A stretch of DNA of 7,274 nt from SIG440 sp045592585 (GCA_045592585.1 JAZNVB010000022.1:1-7274), one strand, 5' to 3'. Positions 1 through 6,076 are shown, counted from the stretch's first letter. Notes: generated by a model not told the origin, from the sequence alone. A program made the numbers and translations.

Positions 1-24
1 CTAAGACCGCTTGGCCTCCGACTT
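1..24 (-). other. Residual MGI/BGI sequencing adapter at contig end
   Basis: Read on the minus strand from base 24 down to base 1, the sequence begins AAGTCGGAGGCCAAGC and continues without mismatch for all 24 bases through the start of the MGI/BGISEQ read-1 adapter, as I recall that adapter from read-trimming documentation. A chance match of this length is implausible. These bases are therefore best treated as untrimmed library adapter assembled onto a contig end, not as genomic DNA. The GGAGG inside it (19-15) is not a real ribosome binding site. The 12-codon reading frame from a GTG at 39 to a TAG at 3-1 runs mostly through adapter and should not be annotated. Confidence 0.93.
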
Positions 25-42
25 AACGTGATTTTTCACGTT
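25..42. repeat. Short perfect inverted repeat abutting the adapter (probable fold-back artefact)
   Basis: AACGTGA (25-31) and TCACGTT (36-42) are perfect complements around a TTTT loop (32-35). A further T24/A43 pair uses the last adapter base. There is no T-run after the stem on the minus strand, so it is a poor terminator for etfB. One arm ends exactly where the adapter begins. That is what a self-primed fold-back of a fragment end followed by adapter ligation would produce. A genuine small hairpin after etfB remains possible. Confidence 0.5.
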
Positions 43-50
43 ATCCCCTC

Positions 51-839
51 CTATATCAGTTTGTTCTGGCGGATAAGATTGTAAAGTCCCTCTGCCTGCT
101 GTGTTGGTGTTCCGTCAATGGTTCGTTTTTCGGTATTCTTCTCGGGCGGGAAGATTCTCTCAACCTGAGTTGCCGAGCCTGAAAGCCCGTAATTCTTCTC
201 GTTTTTATCGTCAAAGTCTGCAAGTGACAAAAACTTCACCTGTGTATCAGAAACACTTTTCATCACCTTGTAGGATGGAAGTCTTGGCGAATTTATATCA
301 CCGTCAACCGAAATAAGGCAGGGCATTTTGATTGTCATATCTGCAACCTTGTCGTCCATTGAGGCAGAAAGTGTTACCTTGCCGTCGGCAATCTCTTTTA
401 CCGAAAGAACATTCGCCACATTGGGAATGTTCAAAAATTCTGCAACCTCTGCACCGACCTGTGCGGTATCGCCATCGGTTGTCTGCTTTCCGCAGATAAT
501 CAGGTCATATTTGCCGGACTTTTTAATTCCCTGAGAAATTGTATAAGCCGTAGCCAGAACATCAGCACCTGCAAATTTGCGGTCAGAAAGCACCGTGCCA
601 TCCTTTGCTCCCATACAAATTGCCTCGGTTATAACCGATTTAGCCTGAGGTGGGCCCATGGTTATTACCTCAACCGTTCCTCCATACTTTTCGGTTAAGT
701 TCAAGGCAAGCTCAATCCCATATAAATCATAGGGATTCATTTTGCTTTGAATTCCGTCTCTTTTTAAAACGCCTGTAACCGGGTCAACCTCCACATTGCT
801 GGACCCCGGAACCTGCTTTATGCACACCAAAATATCCAT
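51..839 (-). CDS. etfB: Electron transfer flavoprotein subunit beta (EtfB/LctB type)
   Basis: This is the beta subunit of an electron transfer flavoprotein, a cytoplasmic protein that pairs with EtfA and carries electrons between a flavin dehydrogenase and NAD(H) or ferredoxin. The 262-residue product is normal full length. It opens with the family signature MDILVCIKQVP, then has NPYDLY at 35-40, a GPPQA segment at 62-66, and the nucleotide-binding DGDTAQVG at 122-129. It closes with the usual C-terminal stretch GTPTQQAEGLYNLIRQ. The NPYDLY form resembles clostridial and acetogen ETFs linked to bifurcating or confurcating complexes (LctB, CarD) more than the respiratory type. The ATG at 839 is chosen over a TTG at 872: the first codon of the longer frame overlaps the larA coding end, while GGGAG sits 6 bases before the ATG. 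It lies 19 bases downstream of larA. Its obligate partner etfA is not in the window and should follow beyond base 1, where the sequence turns into adapter. Confidence 0.95.
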   Translation of the reverse strand: MDILVCIKQVPGSSNVEVDPVTGVLKRDGIQSKMNPYDLYGIELALNLTEKYGGTVEVITMGPPQAKSVITEAICMGAKDGTVLSDRKFAGADVLATAYTISQGIKKSGKYDLIICGKQTTDGDTAQVGAEVAEFLNIPNVANVLSVKEIADGKVTLSASMDDKVADMTIKMPCLISVDGDINSPRLPSYKVMKSVSDTQVKFLSLADFDDKNEKNYGLSGSATQVERIFPPEKNTEKRTIDGTPTQQAEGLYNLIRQNKLI

Positions 840-845
840 ATTTTT

Positions 846-850
846 CTCCC
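846..850 (-). promoter_or_regulatory. Ribosome binding site of etfB (decides its start)
   Basis: On the minus strand GGGAG (850-846), within a longer purine run AGAGGGAGA, stands 6 bases before the ATG at 839-837. The alternative in-frame TTG at 872 would add 11 lysine-rich residues that match nothing in the family and would overlap the end of larA, so the ATG is the start. Confidence 0.85.
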
Positions 851-858
851 TCTGCTTT

Positions 859-2139
859 TTATTTTTGTACAACCACCGATATACCGTCGGGTATAGCCGT
901 AATTGTTATCTGTTGTTTGCCTAAAATTTCTTTTGCCTTCGCTAACGCCTCGGCAATTGAATGGGCAGGTATCATATGCATTTTTTCAACCATATCATCC
1001 GCCATCTCCGAAATATATATCACCGTTGCCCGCATAAGTATCCTCAGCAAAATCTGTGTCTGCCATTGGTCGGGCAGAGTTTCGTTTCGGTCTAAAGCTA
1101 AAAAGTCTGCCATTGTTTTGCTTATATCTTCTTCGTCTGCAAGCTGGTGATAAAAATGGTCACTGCCTGTTCCGTCATCGGATGCCGAAAGCATTATTAT
1201 AACACCGCCCTCTTTAACTGTTGCTTCTGCCGCAGTCATTCCCTTTACCGCCTGATACACATTCTGGTCAAGAGGATATCCGCCGTTGGTTGAGATTGCC
1301 ACGTCAGAATAAATCGCCTTTGCTCCGCACTGTGCCGAAAGAAAGTCGGTTCCCTTTTTGTGAGCCGCCTCTAAATCGCCTGCAACCGCATAAATTACTT
1401 TTTTGTCAGCATTAAGAACAACATTTACTATAAATTTAAGCTTTGCCGCCTTTGCTGCCCACAGCATATCCTTGTGTATAGGGTTATTCTCTAAAATACC
1501 GGTGCGTGCATTATCATCTGCAATAAATTCGGAACAATGATTTGCCATTACCGTACCTCGGCTTGCAATACCGGGAAGCACGCTTTTTCTTCCCCCTGAA
1601 TAACCTGCAAAAAGATGTGGTTCAATAAAGCCCTCAGCAACCAAAAGGTCTGCCTCTGCCGCTATGGAGTTAATCTCGCAATCTCCGCCCGAAGGCAATG
1701 TTCCTATATTAACAAGCTTTTCTGTTTCGTCACAGTCATGTATGTATATGTTTTCGTTCTTTACGATTTCCTCACCGAATTTTGCAATCAGTTCATCCTT
1801 TGTTGTTCCACGGTGGCAACCTGTTGCAATCAGTATGGTGATATTTGCATCGGGACTTCCTTTTCGTATTTCTTCAAGCATCAGGGGCATTATAACCTTG
1901 CTGGGAACAGGCCGTGTGTGGTCACTTGCAATGATTACAATATTTTTCTTATTCTTTGCAAGTTCAGAAAGCTTTTCCGATCCTGTGGGAGCCTCCAGAG
2001 CTTTTTTCACCAATGCTACCTCATCTGCTTCGGGAACATATTCCTCAATTGATGATGTCAGAACTCCCGCAAGTTCTCCCTCGGTAAACTTATAACTTAA
2101 CTTTTCTTTTCCATACGGAAACAATATTTCTCTCTCCAC
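859..2139 (-). CDS. larA: Nickel-dependent lactate racemase LarA
   Basis: LarA interconverts L- and D-lactate using a nickel-pincer nucleotide (NPN) cofactor bound covalently to a lysine. The product is 426 residues, against about 424 for Lactobacillus plantarum LarA, and the catalytic residues align with an offset of one. Visible are SDHTRP at 72-77 (Asp73, Arg76), ATGCHRG with His109, EPHLFAGYSGGRKSVLPG with His175 and the cofactor lysine Lys185, and NHCSEF with His201. The known LarA residues are His108, His174, Lys184 and His200. The start is a GTG at 2139-2137, one base overlapping the TAG of the upstream ECF gene (TAGTG), with GAAAGG 11 bases upstream inside that gene, so translational coupling is likely. 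NPN-synthesis genes larB, larC and larE are absent here and must lie elsewhere. Some LarA relatives racemise other 2-hydroxyacids, but etfB next door favours lactate, as in the acetogen lct operon. Confidence 0.93.
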   Translation of the reverse strand: MEREILFPYGKEKLSYKFTEGELAGVLTSSIEEYVPEADEVALVKKALEAPTGSEKLSELAKNKKNIVIIASDHTRPVPSKVIMPLMLEEIRKGSPDANITILIATGCHRGTTKDELIAKFGEEIVKNENIYIHDCDETEKLVNIGTLPSGGDCEINSIAAEADLLVAEGFIEPHLFAGYSGGRKSVLPGIASRGTVMANHCSEFIADDNARTGILENNPIHKDMLWAAKAAKLKFIVNVVLNADKKVIYAVAGDLEAAHKKGTDFLSAQCGAKAIYSDVAISTNGGYPLDQNVYQAVKGMTAAEATVKEGGVIIMLSASDDGTGSDHFYHQLADEEDISKTMADFLALDRNETLPDQWQTQILLRILMRATVIYISEMADDMVEKMHMIPAHSIAEALAKAKEILGKQQITITAIPDGISVVVQK

Positions 2140-2669
2140 TATTTACACAACCTTTCTGTTAGTTTAATTATTGCAGGAACCAAAACCAATTGCAACAAAA
2201 TCCCGGGCAATGAATCTATTATGCCGCCAATCACAAACGCCTGCAGGGTAAACACTTTGCCGCCCAACCCAAGAAGAACAGCTTTTGTAATGCCCCACAC
2301 CACTCGACCGCTTATCATTGACACAAGTAAAGAGCAATACAACCACCACAGCCGTTTTTTGTAAAAGTTCAGATATAAAAATCCTGCCGTAAAGCCGTAT
2401 GCCGCAAGCTCTGCCGCCATCCACACAGCATTGGGATATGCGGGCGGCATTCCTACGGTAAAAGCTCTTAAAAAAGGCAAAATCAACCCTACCAGAAATC
2501 CGTACCTTGCACCGCAAATAAAACTGCAAAGCATCACCGGAATATGCATTGGCAGAAGGGTATCGCCTATCTCCTTGATTTGACCCGTAAAATACGGCAA
2601 CACCATACCAATTGCCAGAAACACGGCTGCGAGTATTATTTTTTTGCTGGGTTTATTATTTAACGTCAT
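2139..2669 (-). CDS. ECF transporter S component (substrate-binding membrane protein, substrate unknown)
   Basis: The 176-residue protein is almost entirely hydrophobic, with about six membrane segments (roughly residues 10-28, 40-55, 57-72, 82-101, 108-128 and 143-170). TM1 carries an AxxxA pattern (A15-A19, within ILAAVFLA), typical of the S-component helix that docks on the EcfT scaffold. The HIPVMLC...CGARYG...G segment (42-61) and the following PFLRAF and GMPP motifs match the general ECF S-component family. S components capture vitamins, cobalt, nickel or other trace compounds and use a shared EcfA-A'-T energy module. No such module is in the window, so this would be a group II protein relying on one encoded elsewhere. 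The start at 2669 is supported by GGTGG 7 bases upstream. It shares a base with larA, which ties it closely to that gene. A plausible but unproven substrate is something larA needs, such as a nicotinate-related precursor of the NPN cofactor. Confidence 0.82.
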   Translation of the reverse strand: MTLNNKPSKKIILAAVFLAIGMVLPYFTGQIKEIGDTLLPMHIPVMLCSFICGARYGFLVGLILPFLRAFTVGMPPAYPNAVWMAAELAAYGFTAGFLYLNFYKKRLWWLYCSLLVSMISGRVVWGITKAVLLGLGGKVFTLQAFVIGGIIDSLPGILLQLVLVPAIIKLTERLCK

Positions 2670-2691
2670 CCTTTCACCACCGTAAAACCAC

Positions 2692-2702
2692 TGAACAGTT
2701 CA
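2692..2702. promoter_or_regulatory. Small palindrome in the ADH-ECF gap, possible operator
   Basis: The largest gap in the gene series (2670-2728, 59 bases) contains TGAACAGTTCA, a palindrome with 5-base arms around one central base. A second copy of TGAACA begins at 2716, 24 bases from the first, in the same orientation. This is the only repeated motif I see in the gap. I find no convincing -35/-10 pair and no terminator there. An operator controlling the ECF-larA-etfB part separately is possible, but motifs this short also occur by chance. Confidence 0.22.
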
Positions 2703-2728
2703 CATCAGTATTCCTTGAACATTTGTCA

Positions 2729-3898
2729 TTACAAGCATAACGCAAAAATTTCTTTTATAACATCAAAATCCATATCTATATATGTTTTAACAACTCTTTG
2801 TTTTCCGAATGTGCAAAGGTCTGCAAGTCTTTCGATGCAGTTCTCATCAAGGTTAAAGTCTGCAAGACAGGAGGGCATATCCATTGACTTAAAGAATTCT
2901 GCCATTTTTTCTATGCCCATCCTTGCCGCGATTTCGTCATCCGTCTCAGAACAATCCCACACCCGGCGTGCAAACTGGGCAAAGCGCGGAATGTTATATT
3001 TATACATATATCTCATCCAGGCAGGGAACAGCATTGCAAGACCTGCCCCGTGGGCAATGCGGTCAAACTCGCCGCTAAGGGCGTGCTCCAACTGATGCAC
3101 CGGAAGAGCATAATCGCGGCCACAGTTTGTAAGACCATTATGAGATACACTTGATGCCCACATCATATTTGCCCGGGCATCATAATCCTGCGGATTTTCC
3201 ATAAGTGTTTTACCGGCAGTAATCGTTGCCTTTAGCACACTTTCGGCAATGCGGTCGGTGAGGTCTGTTGGCTCGCCGGGCATAAAATAACGTTCCATTG
3301 TGTGTGCCATGATGTCAACCACTCCGCAGGCGGTCTGATACTTTGATACCGAATAGGTGAGCTCAGGATTCATAATAGCAAACTTGCATCTGTTGAAATC
3401 GCTGTTGAAACCACGTTTCATATTAAGCTCCATATTGGTGATAACCGCCGACGAGCTCATCTCGCTTCCTGCCGCCGCAATTGTAAGGATGCATCCAACC
3501 GGAAGGGAGTTTTCAACCGTTGCCTTGCCTGTGGGGAAATCCCATGGGTCACAGTCTGCACAAGCCCCTGCAGCAGTATATTTGGAAGAATCAAGAACAC
3601 TTCCGCCGCCCACTGCAAGAATCATCTGGACATTATTTTCTTTTGCAGCCTTCACTGCATCTCTTACAAACGAAATCTTGGGGTTTGGCTCTACCCCGCC
3701 CATTTCAACAACATTTATACCGTTTTCTTTAAGGGATGCCATAACCTCGTCATAAAGCCCTGATTTTTTTATGCTTCCCTGACCGTATTGGAGCATTATG
3801 TTGCTGTATCCGTAATCCTTAATTATTTTACCAACTTCCTTGTGTTTGTCCTTACCAAAGAACACTTTAGTAGGCGTATAATATATAAAGTCTTTCAT
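2729..3898 (-). CDS. Iron-containing alcohol dehydrogenase, butanol-dehydrogenase (BdhA/YqhD) type
   Basis: This is a cytoplasmic NAD(P)H-dependent alcohol/aldehyde oxidoreductase of the group III iron-ADH family; the 389-residue length is normal. The N-terminal nucleotide domain has GGGSVLDSSK at 97-106 and AAAGSEMSS at 141-149. The C-terminal domain has the divalent-metal ligands Asp195 and His199 (VVDIMAHTMERYF), His268 (HQLEHALSGEF) and His283 (AHGAG). These sit at almost the same positions as in E. coli YqhD (Asp194, His198, His267, His281), so the enzyme looks active. The start is the ATG at 3898, with GGTGG 7 bases upstream and only 12 bases after ktrA. The family reduces butanal, propanal, lactaldehyde, methylglyoxal and similar aldehydes, and sequence alone does not fix the substrate. 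In a lactate setting it could dispose of reducing power or of reactive aldehydes, which is inference. No truncation or missing ligand is seen. Confidence 0.92.
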   Translation of the reverse strand: MKDFIYYTPTKVFFGKDKHKEVGKIIKDYGYSNIMLQYGQGSIKKSGLYDEVMASLKENGINVVEMGGVEPNPKISFVRDAVKAAKENNVQMILAVGGGSVLDSSKYTAAGACADCDPWDFPTGKATVENSLPVGCILTIAAAGSEMSSSAVITNMELNMKRGFNSDFNRCKFAIMNPELTYSVSKYQTACGVVDIMAHTMERYFMPGEPTDLTDRIAESVLKATITAGKTLMENPQDYDARANMMWASSVSHNGLTNCGRDYALPVHQLEHALSGEFDRIAHGAGLAMLFPAWMRYMYKYNIPRFAQFARRVWDCSETDDEIAARMGIEKMAEFFKSMDMPSCLADFNLDENCIERLADLCTFGKQRVVKTYIDMDFDVIKEIFALCL

Positions 3899-3910
3899 AA
3901 CAAAGCCACC

Positions 3911-4561
3911 TTATTTTAATTTAGTAATTTCATTCTTATTAGCAATTACAATCATTTTCATATCAGCTTCAATAACAGTATCAGGTTGTATTGCTATCTC
4001 AACATTTTCATTTTTTGTTAAAGCTATTACATTGACAGAATATTTTTTTCTCAATTCAAGCTCCTTTAATGTTTTGCCTACCCATTCGGCTTTTGCATTT
4101 AACTCAATTATCGAAATATCCTCTGATATATCTGCAATATCAAGAAATCCCGAACTCAAAAGATTTTTTGCAAGACGAATTCCTGAATCTTTTTCGGGAA
4201 ACACAACCACATCGGCTCCCACTTTTTCTAAAATGGTACGATGCATCTCACTTGAACATTTAACTATAACCTGCCCTACACCTGCTTCCTTGCAAAGCAA
4301 AGTAGCCATCACGCTTGACTCAAGCTCTCCCGCAACAGCAATAATAACCACATCAACATTGGATATACCAAGCTGTTTAATAACCTCTTTATCCGTTATG
4401 TCTGCACATTTACAAATAGGAAATTCACCTGTCAGATCCTCAATAATCTTTTTATCTCTGTCAATTGCAACAACCTCTGCACCGCTATCTATCAATTCCT
4501 TCGCAACAGCTCTGCCGTATCTTCCAAGACCAAACACCGCATAACTTTTACCAATAGACAT
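3911..4561 (-). CDS. ktrA: Potassium transporter regulatory subunit KtrA (RCK protein)
   Basis: KtrA is the cytoplasmic ring-forming subunit that gates the KtrB K+ channel in response to ATP/ADP and, in many Firmicutes, cyclic di-AMP. The 216 residues split into an RCK_N Rossmann domain (about 5-125) with the nucleotide motif GLGRYG (11-16) and the ribose-binding acidic residue Asp34 (VVAIDRD), and an RCK_C domain (about 145-216). RCK_C contains VGKTLKELELRKKY (161-174) and an IQPDT turn (191-195). Its Arg171 and Pro193 lie where the c-di-AMP pocket of Staphylococcus aureus KtrA has comparable residues; that alignment is from memory. ATG 4561 is preceded by AGGAG 10 bases upstream, and an earlier ATG in another frame hits a stop after six codons. 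It follows ktrB by 15 bases, the standard ktrBA pairing. At this size it is KtrA, not the two-domain TrkA of about 450 residues. Confidence 0.93.
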   Translation of the reverse strand: MSIGKSYAVFGLGRYGRAVAKELIDSGAEVVAIDRDKKIIEDLTGEFPICKCADITDKEVIKQLGISNVDVVIIAVAGELESSVMATLLCKEAGVGQVIVKCSSEMHRTILEKVGADVVVFPEKDSGIRLAKNLLSSGFLDIADISEDISIIELNAKAEWVGKTLKELELRKKYSVNVIALTKNENVEIAIQPDTVIEADMKMIVIANKNEITKLK

Positions 4562-4576
4562 TTTTCATACACTCCT

Positions 4577-5926
4577 TTAACCAACACTTATTTCCTCAAC
4601 AGGATTTTCTATAATGTTTTCACTGCCTTTTTTCATACCAAACGCAACAGCCAGCGAAATCGGCCCAACCCTGCCAAAATACATTGTTGCTGTAATTATA
4701 ATTTTACCCGCCATATTCAACGTTGAAGTAAAGTTCCTTGTAAGACCGACTGTTGCAGTTGCACTGACCGTTTCATATATAATATCAAGAAAATCACCTT
4801 GACTTACTGTTGAAAGCAAGATTGTAGATGCTGCCATAACTGTAAAGGATGTCACAAACACTGCAACAGCCTTTTTAACAGATTTTGCCGATATCTGTCT
4901 GTTAAAAACATCTACTGTGTCTTTGTTCCGTATAACAGATGCTGCCGTCAGAAGAAGAATTAGCACTGTCACAGTTTTAATACCTCCTGCTGTACCAACC
5001 GGCGAACCCCCTATAAACATCAGCAAAAGCGAAACTAATGCAGATGGATTTGTAAAATTCTCCTGAGGGATGGTTGCAAAGCCTGCTGTTCTTGTAGTCA
5101 CCGACTGAAAAAACGAGGCTTCTAACTTTTCTAATACCGAATAACCTTGCATTGTCATCGGATTATTATATTCAAATACAAAAAACATCACTGTTCCCAC
5201 CACGATCAAGAAAAACGTAACTGACAATGCTATCTTGCTGTGCAAGGTAAGAAATCTAAGATGCCGGTGTTTTTTATCTTTTATTATCCTTGCCAAATCC
5301 CACCAAACCACAAATCCTATACCTCCTGATATAATCAGAAATGATGTTGTCAGGTTTATTACAGGATTTAAGGCGTAATCACATAAACTGTTTTCGGAAA
5401 TGATATCTATACCAGCATTGCAGAAAGCCGAAACAGAGTTGAACACCGATATCCATATTCCTTTTGTACCGAAATCAGGTGCGAAAACCGTCATATACAG
5501 CAACGCACCTGTCGCCTCGATAACAAAGGTTCCGATTATGACCTTTTTAATAAATTTTACAAGACCTGACATAGTGTTAAGATTAAACGAATCCTGAATC
5601 AGAATTCTGTTTACCATGCCAATTCTTTTTCCCAGCATTATCATTATTCCTGCCATAATTGTTATTACGCCAAGACCGCCTATTTGTATAAGTAAAAGGA
5701 TTATAGCCTGTCCGAATACGCTCCAGGTTGTCACGGTGGGGAGGGTTACAAGTCCTGTAACGCAGGTTGCTGATGTCGCCGTAAACAATGCGTCTATGTA
5801 TGAAACTGATTTTCCTGTCGCCGAGCTTATAGGCAGCCAAAGAAGAAAGCTTCCTGCTAATATAATCAGCAAAAACCCAATTAAAATCATATGGGTCGAT
5901 GATAAATGTTTTGTAATTTGTTTCAT
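4577..5926 (-). CDS. ktrB: Potassium channel/transporter subunit KtrB (TrkH/KtrB family)
   Basis: This integral membrane protein takes up K+, usually coupled to Na+ in KtrB. From ATG 5926 the product has 449 residues, the KtrB length class. All four M1-P-M2 repeats are present, each with its selectivity-filter glycine: SATCVTGLV (Gly58), SAFCNAGID (Gly172), TTRTAGF (Gly282) and SATATVGLT (Gly394). The flexible gating loop GGSPVGTAGGIKT lies at 306-318 in the third repeat, and the conserved FGRVGP follows at 417-422. The N-terminus is a short positive segment before TM1 (about 12-31). A longer frame from a TTG at 5980 would add 18 charged residues (CKGGWHAKRDGR...) with no membrane or family character and would begin about 9 bases after the predicted transcription start, so it is rejected. 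It is first in the gene series and pairs with ktrA. Confidence 0.93.
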   Translation of the reverse strand: MKQITKHLSSTHMILIGFLLIILAGSFLLWLPISSATGKSVSYIDALFTATSATCVTGLVTLPTVTTWSVFGQAIILLLIQIGGLGVITIMAGIMIMLGKRIGMVNRILIQDSFNLNTMSGLVKFIKKVIIGTFVIEATGALLYMTVFAPDFGTKGIWISVFNSVSAFCNAGIDIISENSLCDYALNPVINLTTSFLIISGGIGFVVWWDLARIIKDKKHRHLRFLTLHSKIALSVTFFLIVVGTVMFFVFEYNNPMTMQGYSVLEKLEASFFQSVTTRTAGFATIPQENFTNPSALVSLLLMFIGGSPVGTAGGIKTVTVLILLLTAASVIRNKDTVDVFNRQISAKSVKKAVAVFVTSFTVMAASTILLSTVSQGDFLDIIYETVSATATVGLTRNFTSTLNMAGKIIITATMYFGRVGPISLAVAFGMKKGSENIIENPVEEISVG

Positions 5927-5941
5927 TTTTTCTTTTACAAT

Positions 5942-5962
5942 CCTCCCGTCACGCTTTGCGTG
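5942..5962 (-). promoter_or_regulatory. ktrB leader: small hairpin followed by a distant ribosome binding site
   Basis: The predicted leader (about 5989-5927) contains CACGC-AAA-GCGTG (5962-5950 on the minus strand), a 5-bp stem with a 3-base loop, followed by the strong Shine-Dalgarno-like GGGAGG (5947-5942). The spacing from GGGAGG to the ktrB ATG at 5926 is 15 bases, longer than the usual 5-9. The only in-frame codon nearer is an ATT directly beside the SD, and a TTG at 5940 runs straight into TAA. The leader is too short for the known c-di-AMP (ydaO/yuaA) riboswitch. Confidence 0.45.
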
Positions 5963-5995
5963 CCACCCACCTTTACACAAGAAAGGCTATAATTT

Positions 5996-6024
5996 ATTAT
6001 AACATAGAACACCATCATTATCAA
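5996..6024 (-). promoter_or_regulatory. Sigma-A-type promoter for the ktrB-ktrA-led gene series
   Basis: On the minus strand TTGATA (6024-6019) is separated by exactly 17 bases from a perfect TATAAT (6001-5996). A TG one base before the -10 makes an extended TGnTATAAT. This predicts a start near 5989 and a leader of about 63 bases to the ktrB ATG. It sits in the only substantial intergenic stretch of the window, just after the glmM terminator, with the hairpin's T-rich tail touching the -35. No other element of this quality is seen downstream, so it may drive all six genes. Confidence 0.85.
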
Positions 6025-6030
6025 TATAAA

Positions 6031-6061
6031 TGGGCGACTTTTGTTAACCAAAAATCGCCCA
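6031..6061 (-). terminator. Intrinsic terminator of glmM
   Basis: Fifteen bases after the glmM stop, the minus strand forms a strong hairpin: TGGGCGA (6061-6055) pairs with TCGCCCA (6037-6031). The stem extends inward through a U-G wobble to UUUUG/CAAAA, giving about 13 pairs around a GTTAA loop. The following tail ATTTATATT is U-rich but interrupted, so termination may be incomplete and some read-through into ktrB is conceivable. Between the stop and the stem lies AAATTTTTA, repeated twice in tandem on the plus strand (6061-6079). Confidence 0.75.
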
Positions 6062-6076
6062 AATTTTTATAAATTT

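Noticed and set aside
1..39. Twelve-codon reading frame starting GTG at 39 with SD-like GAGGGG and stopping at TAG 3-1
   Set aside because: Eight of its codons and its stop are adapter sequence; only the SD and GTG might be genomic, as a possible etfA start.
24..43. Hairpin after etfB read as a rho-independent terminator
   Set aside because: It has no T-run on the transcribed-strand side, includes an adapter base, and etfA would be expected to follow in the same operon.
1615..2095. Two overlapping plus-strand open frames of 143-145 codons opposite larA
   Set aside because: Both lie wholly antisense to a gene with every catalytic motif intact. Their translations show no recognisable domain and no ribosome binding site was evident.
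2164..2529. 121-codon minus-strand frame within the ECF S gene
   Set aside because: Out-of-frame overlap of the S component; the competing frame has the membrane segments, the AxxxA motif and a good SD.
4032..4544. 170-codon plus-strand open frame opposite ktrA
   Set aside because: Ser/Thr/Pro-rich translation typical of an antisense shadow; ktrA on the other strand is a clear full-length RCK protein.
5927..5980. Longer ktrB starting at TTG 5980
   Set aside because: It would start about 9 bases from the predicted transcription start with no SD, and adds a charged segment unlike the family.
5927..5989. c-di-AMP (ydaO/yuaA) riboswitch upstream of ktrB
   Set aside because: The leader predicted from the promoter is only about 63 bases, too short for that riboswitch, and its conserved cores are not seen.
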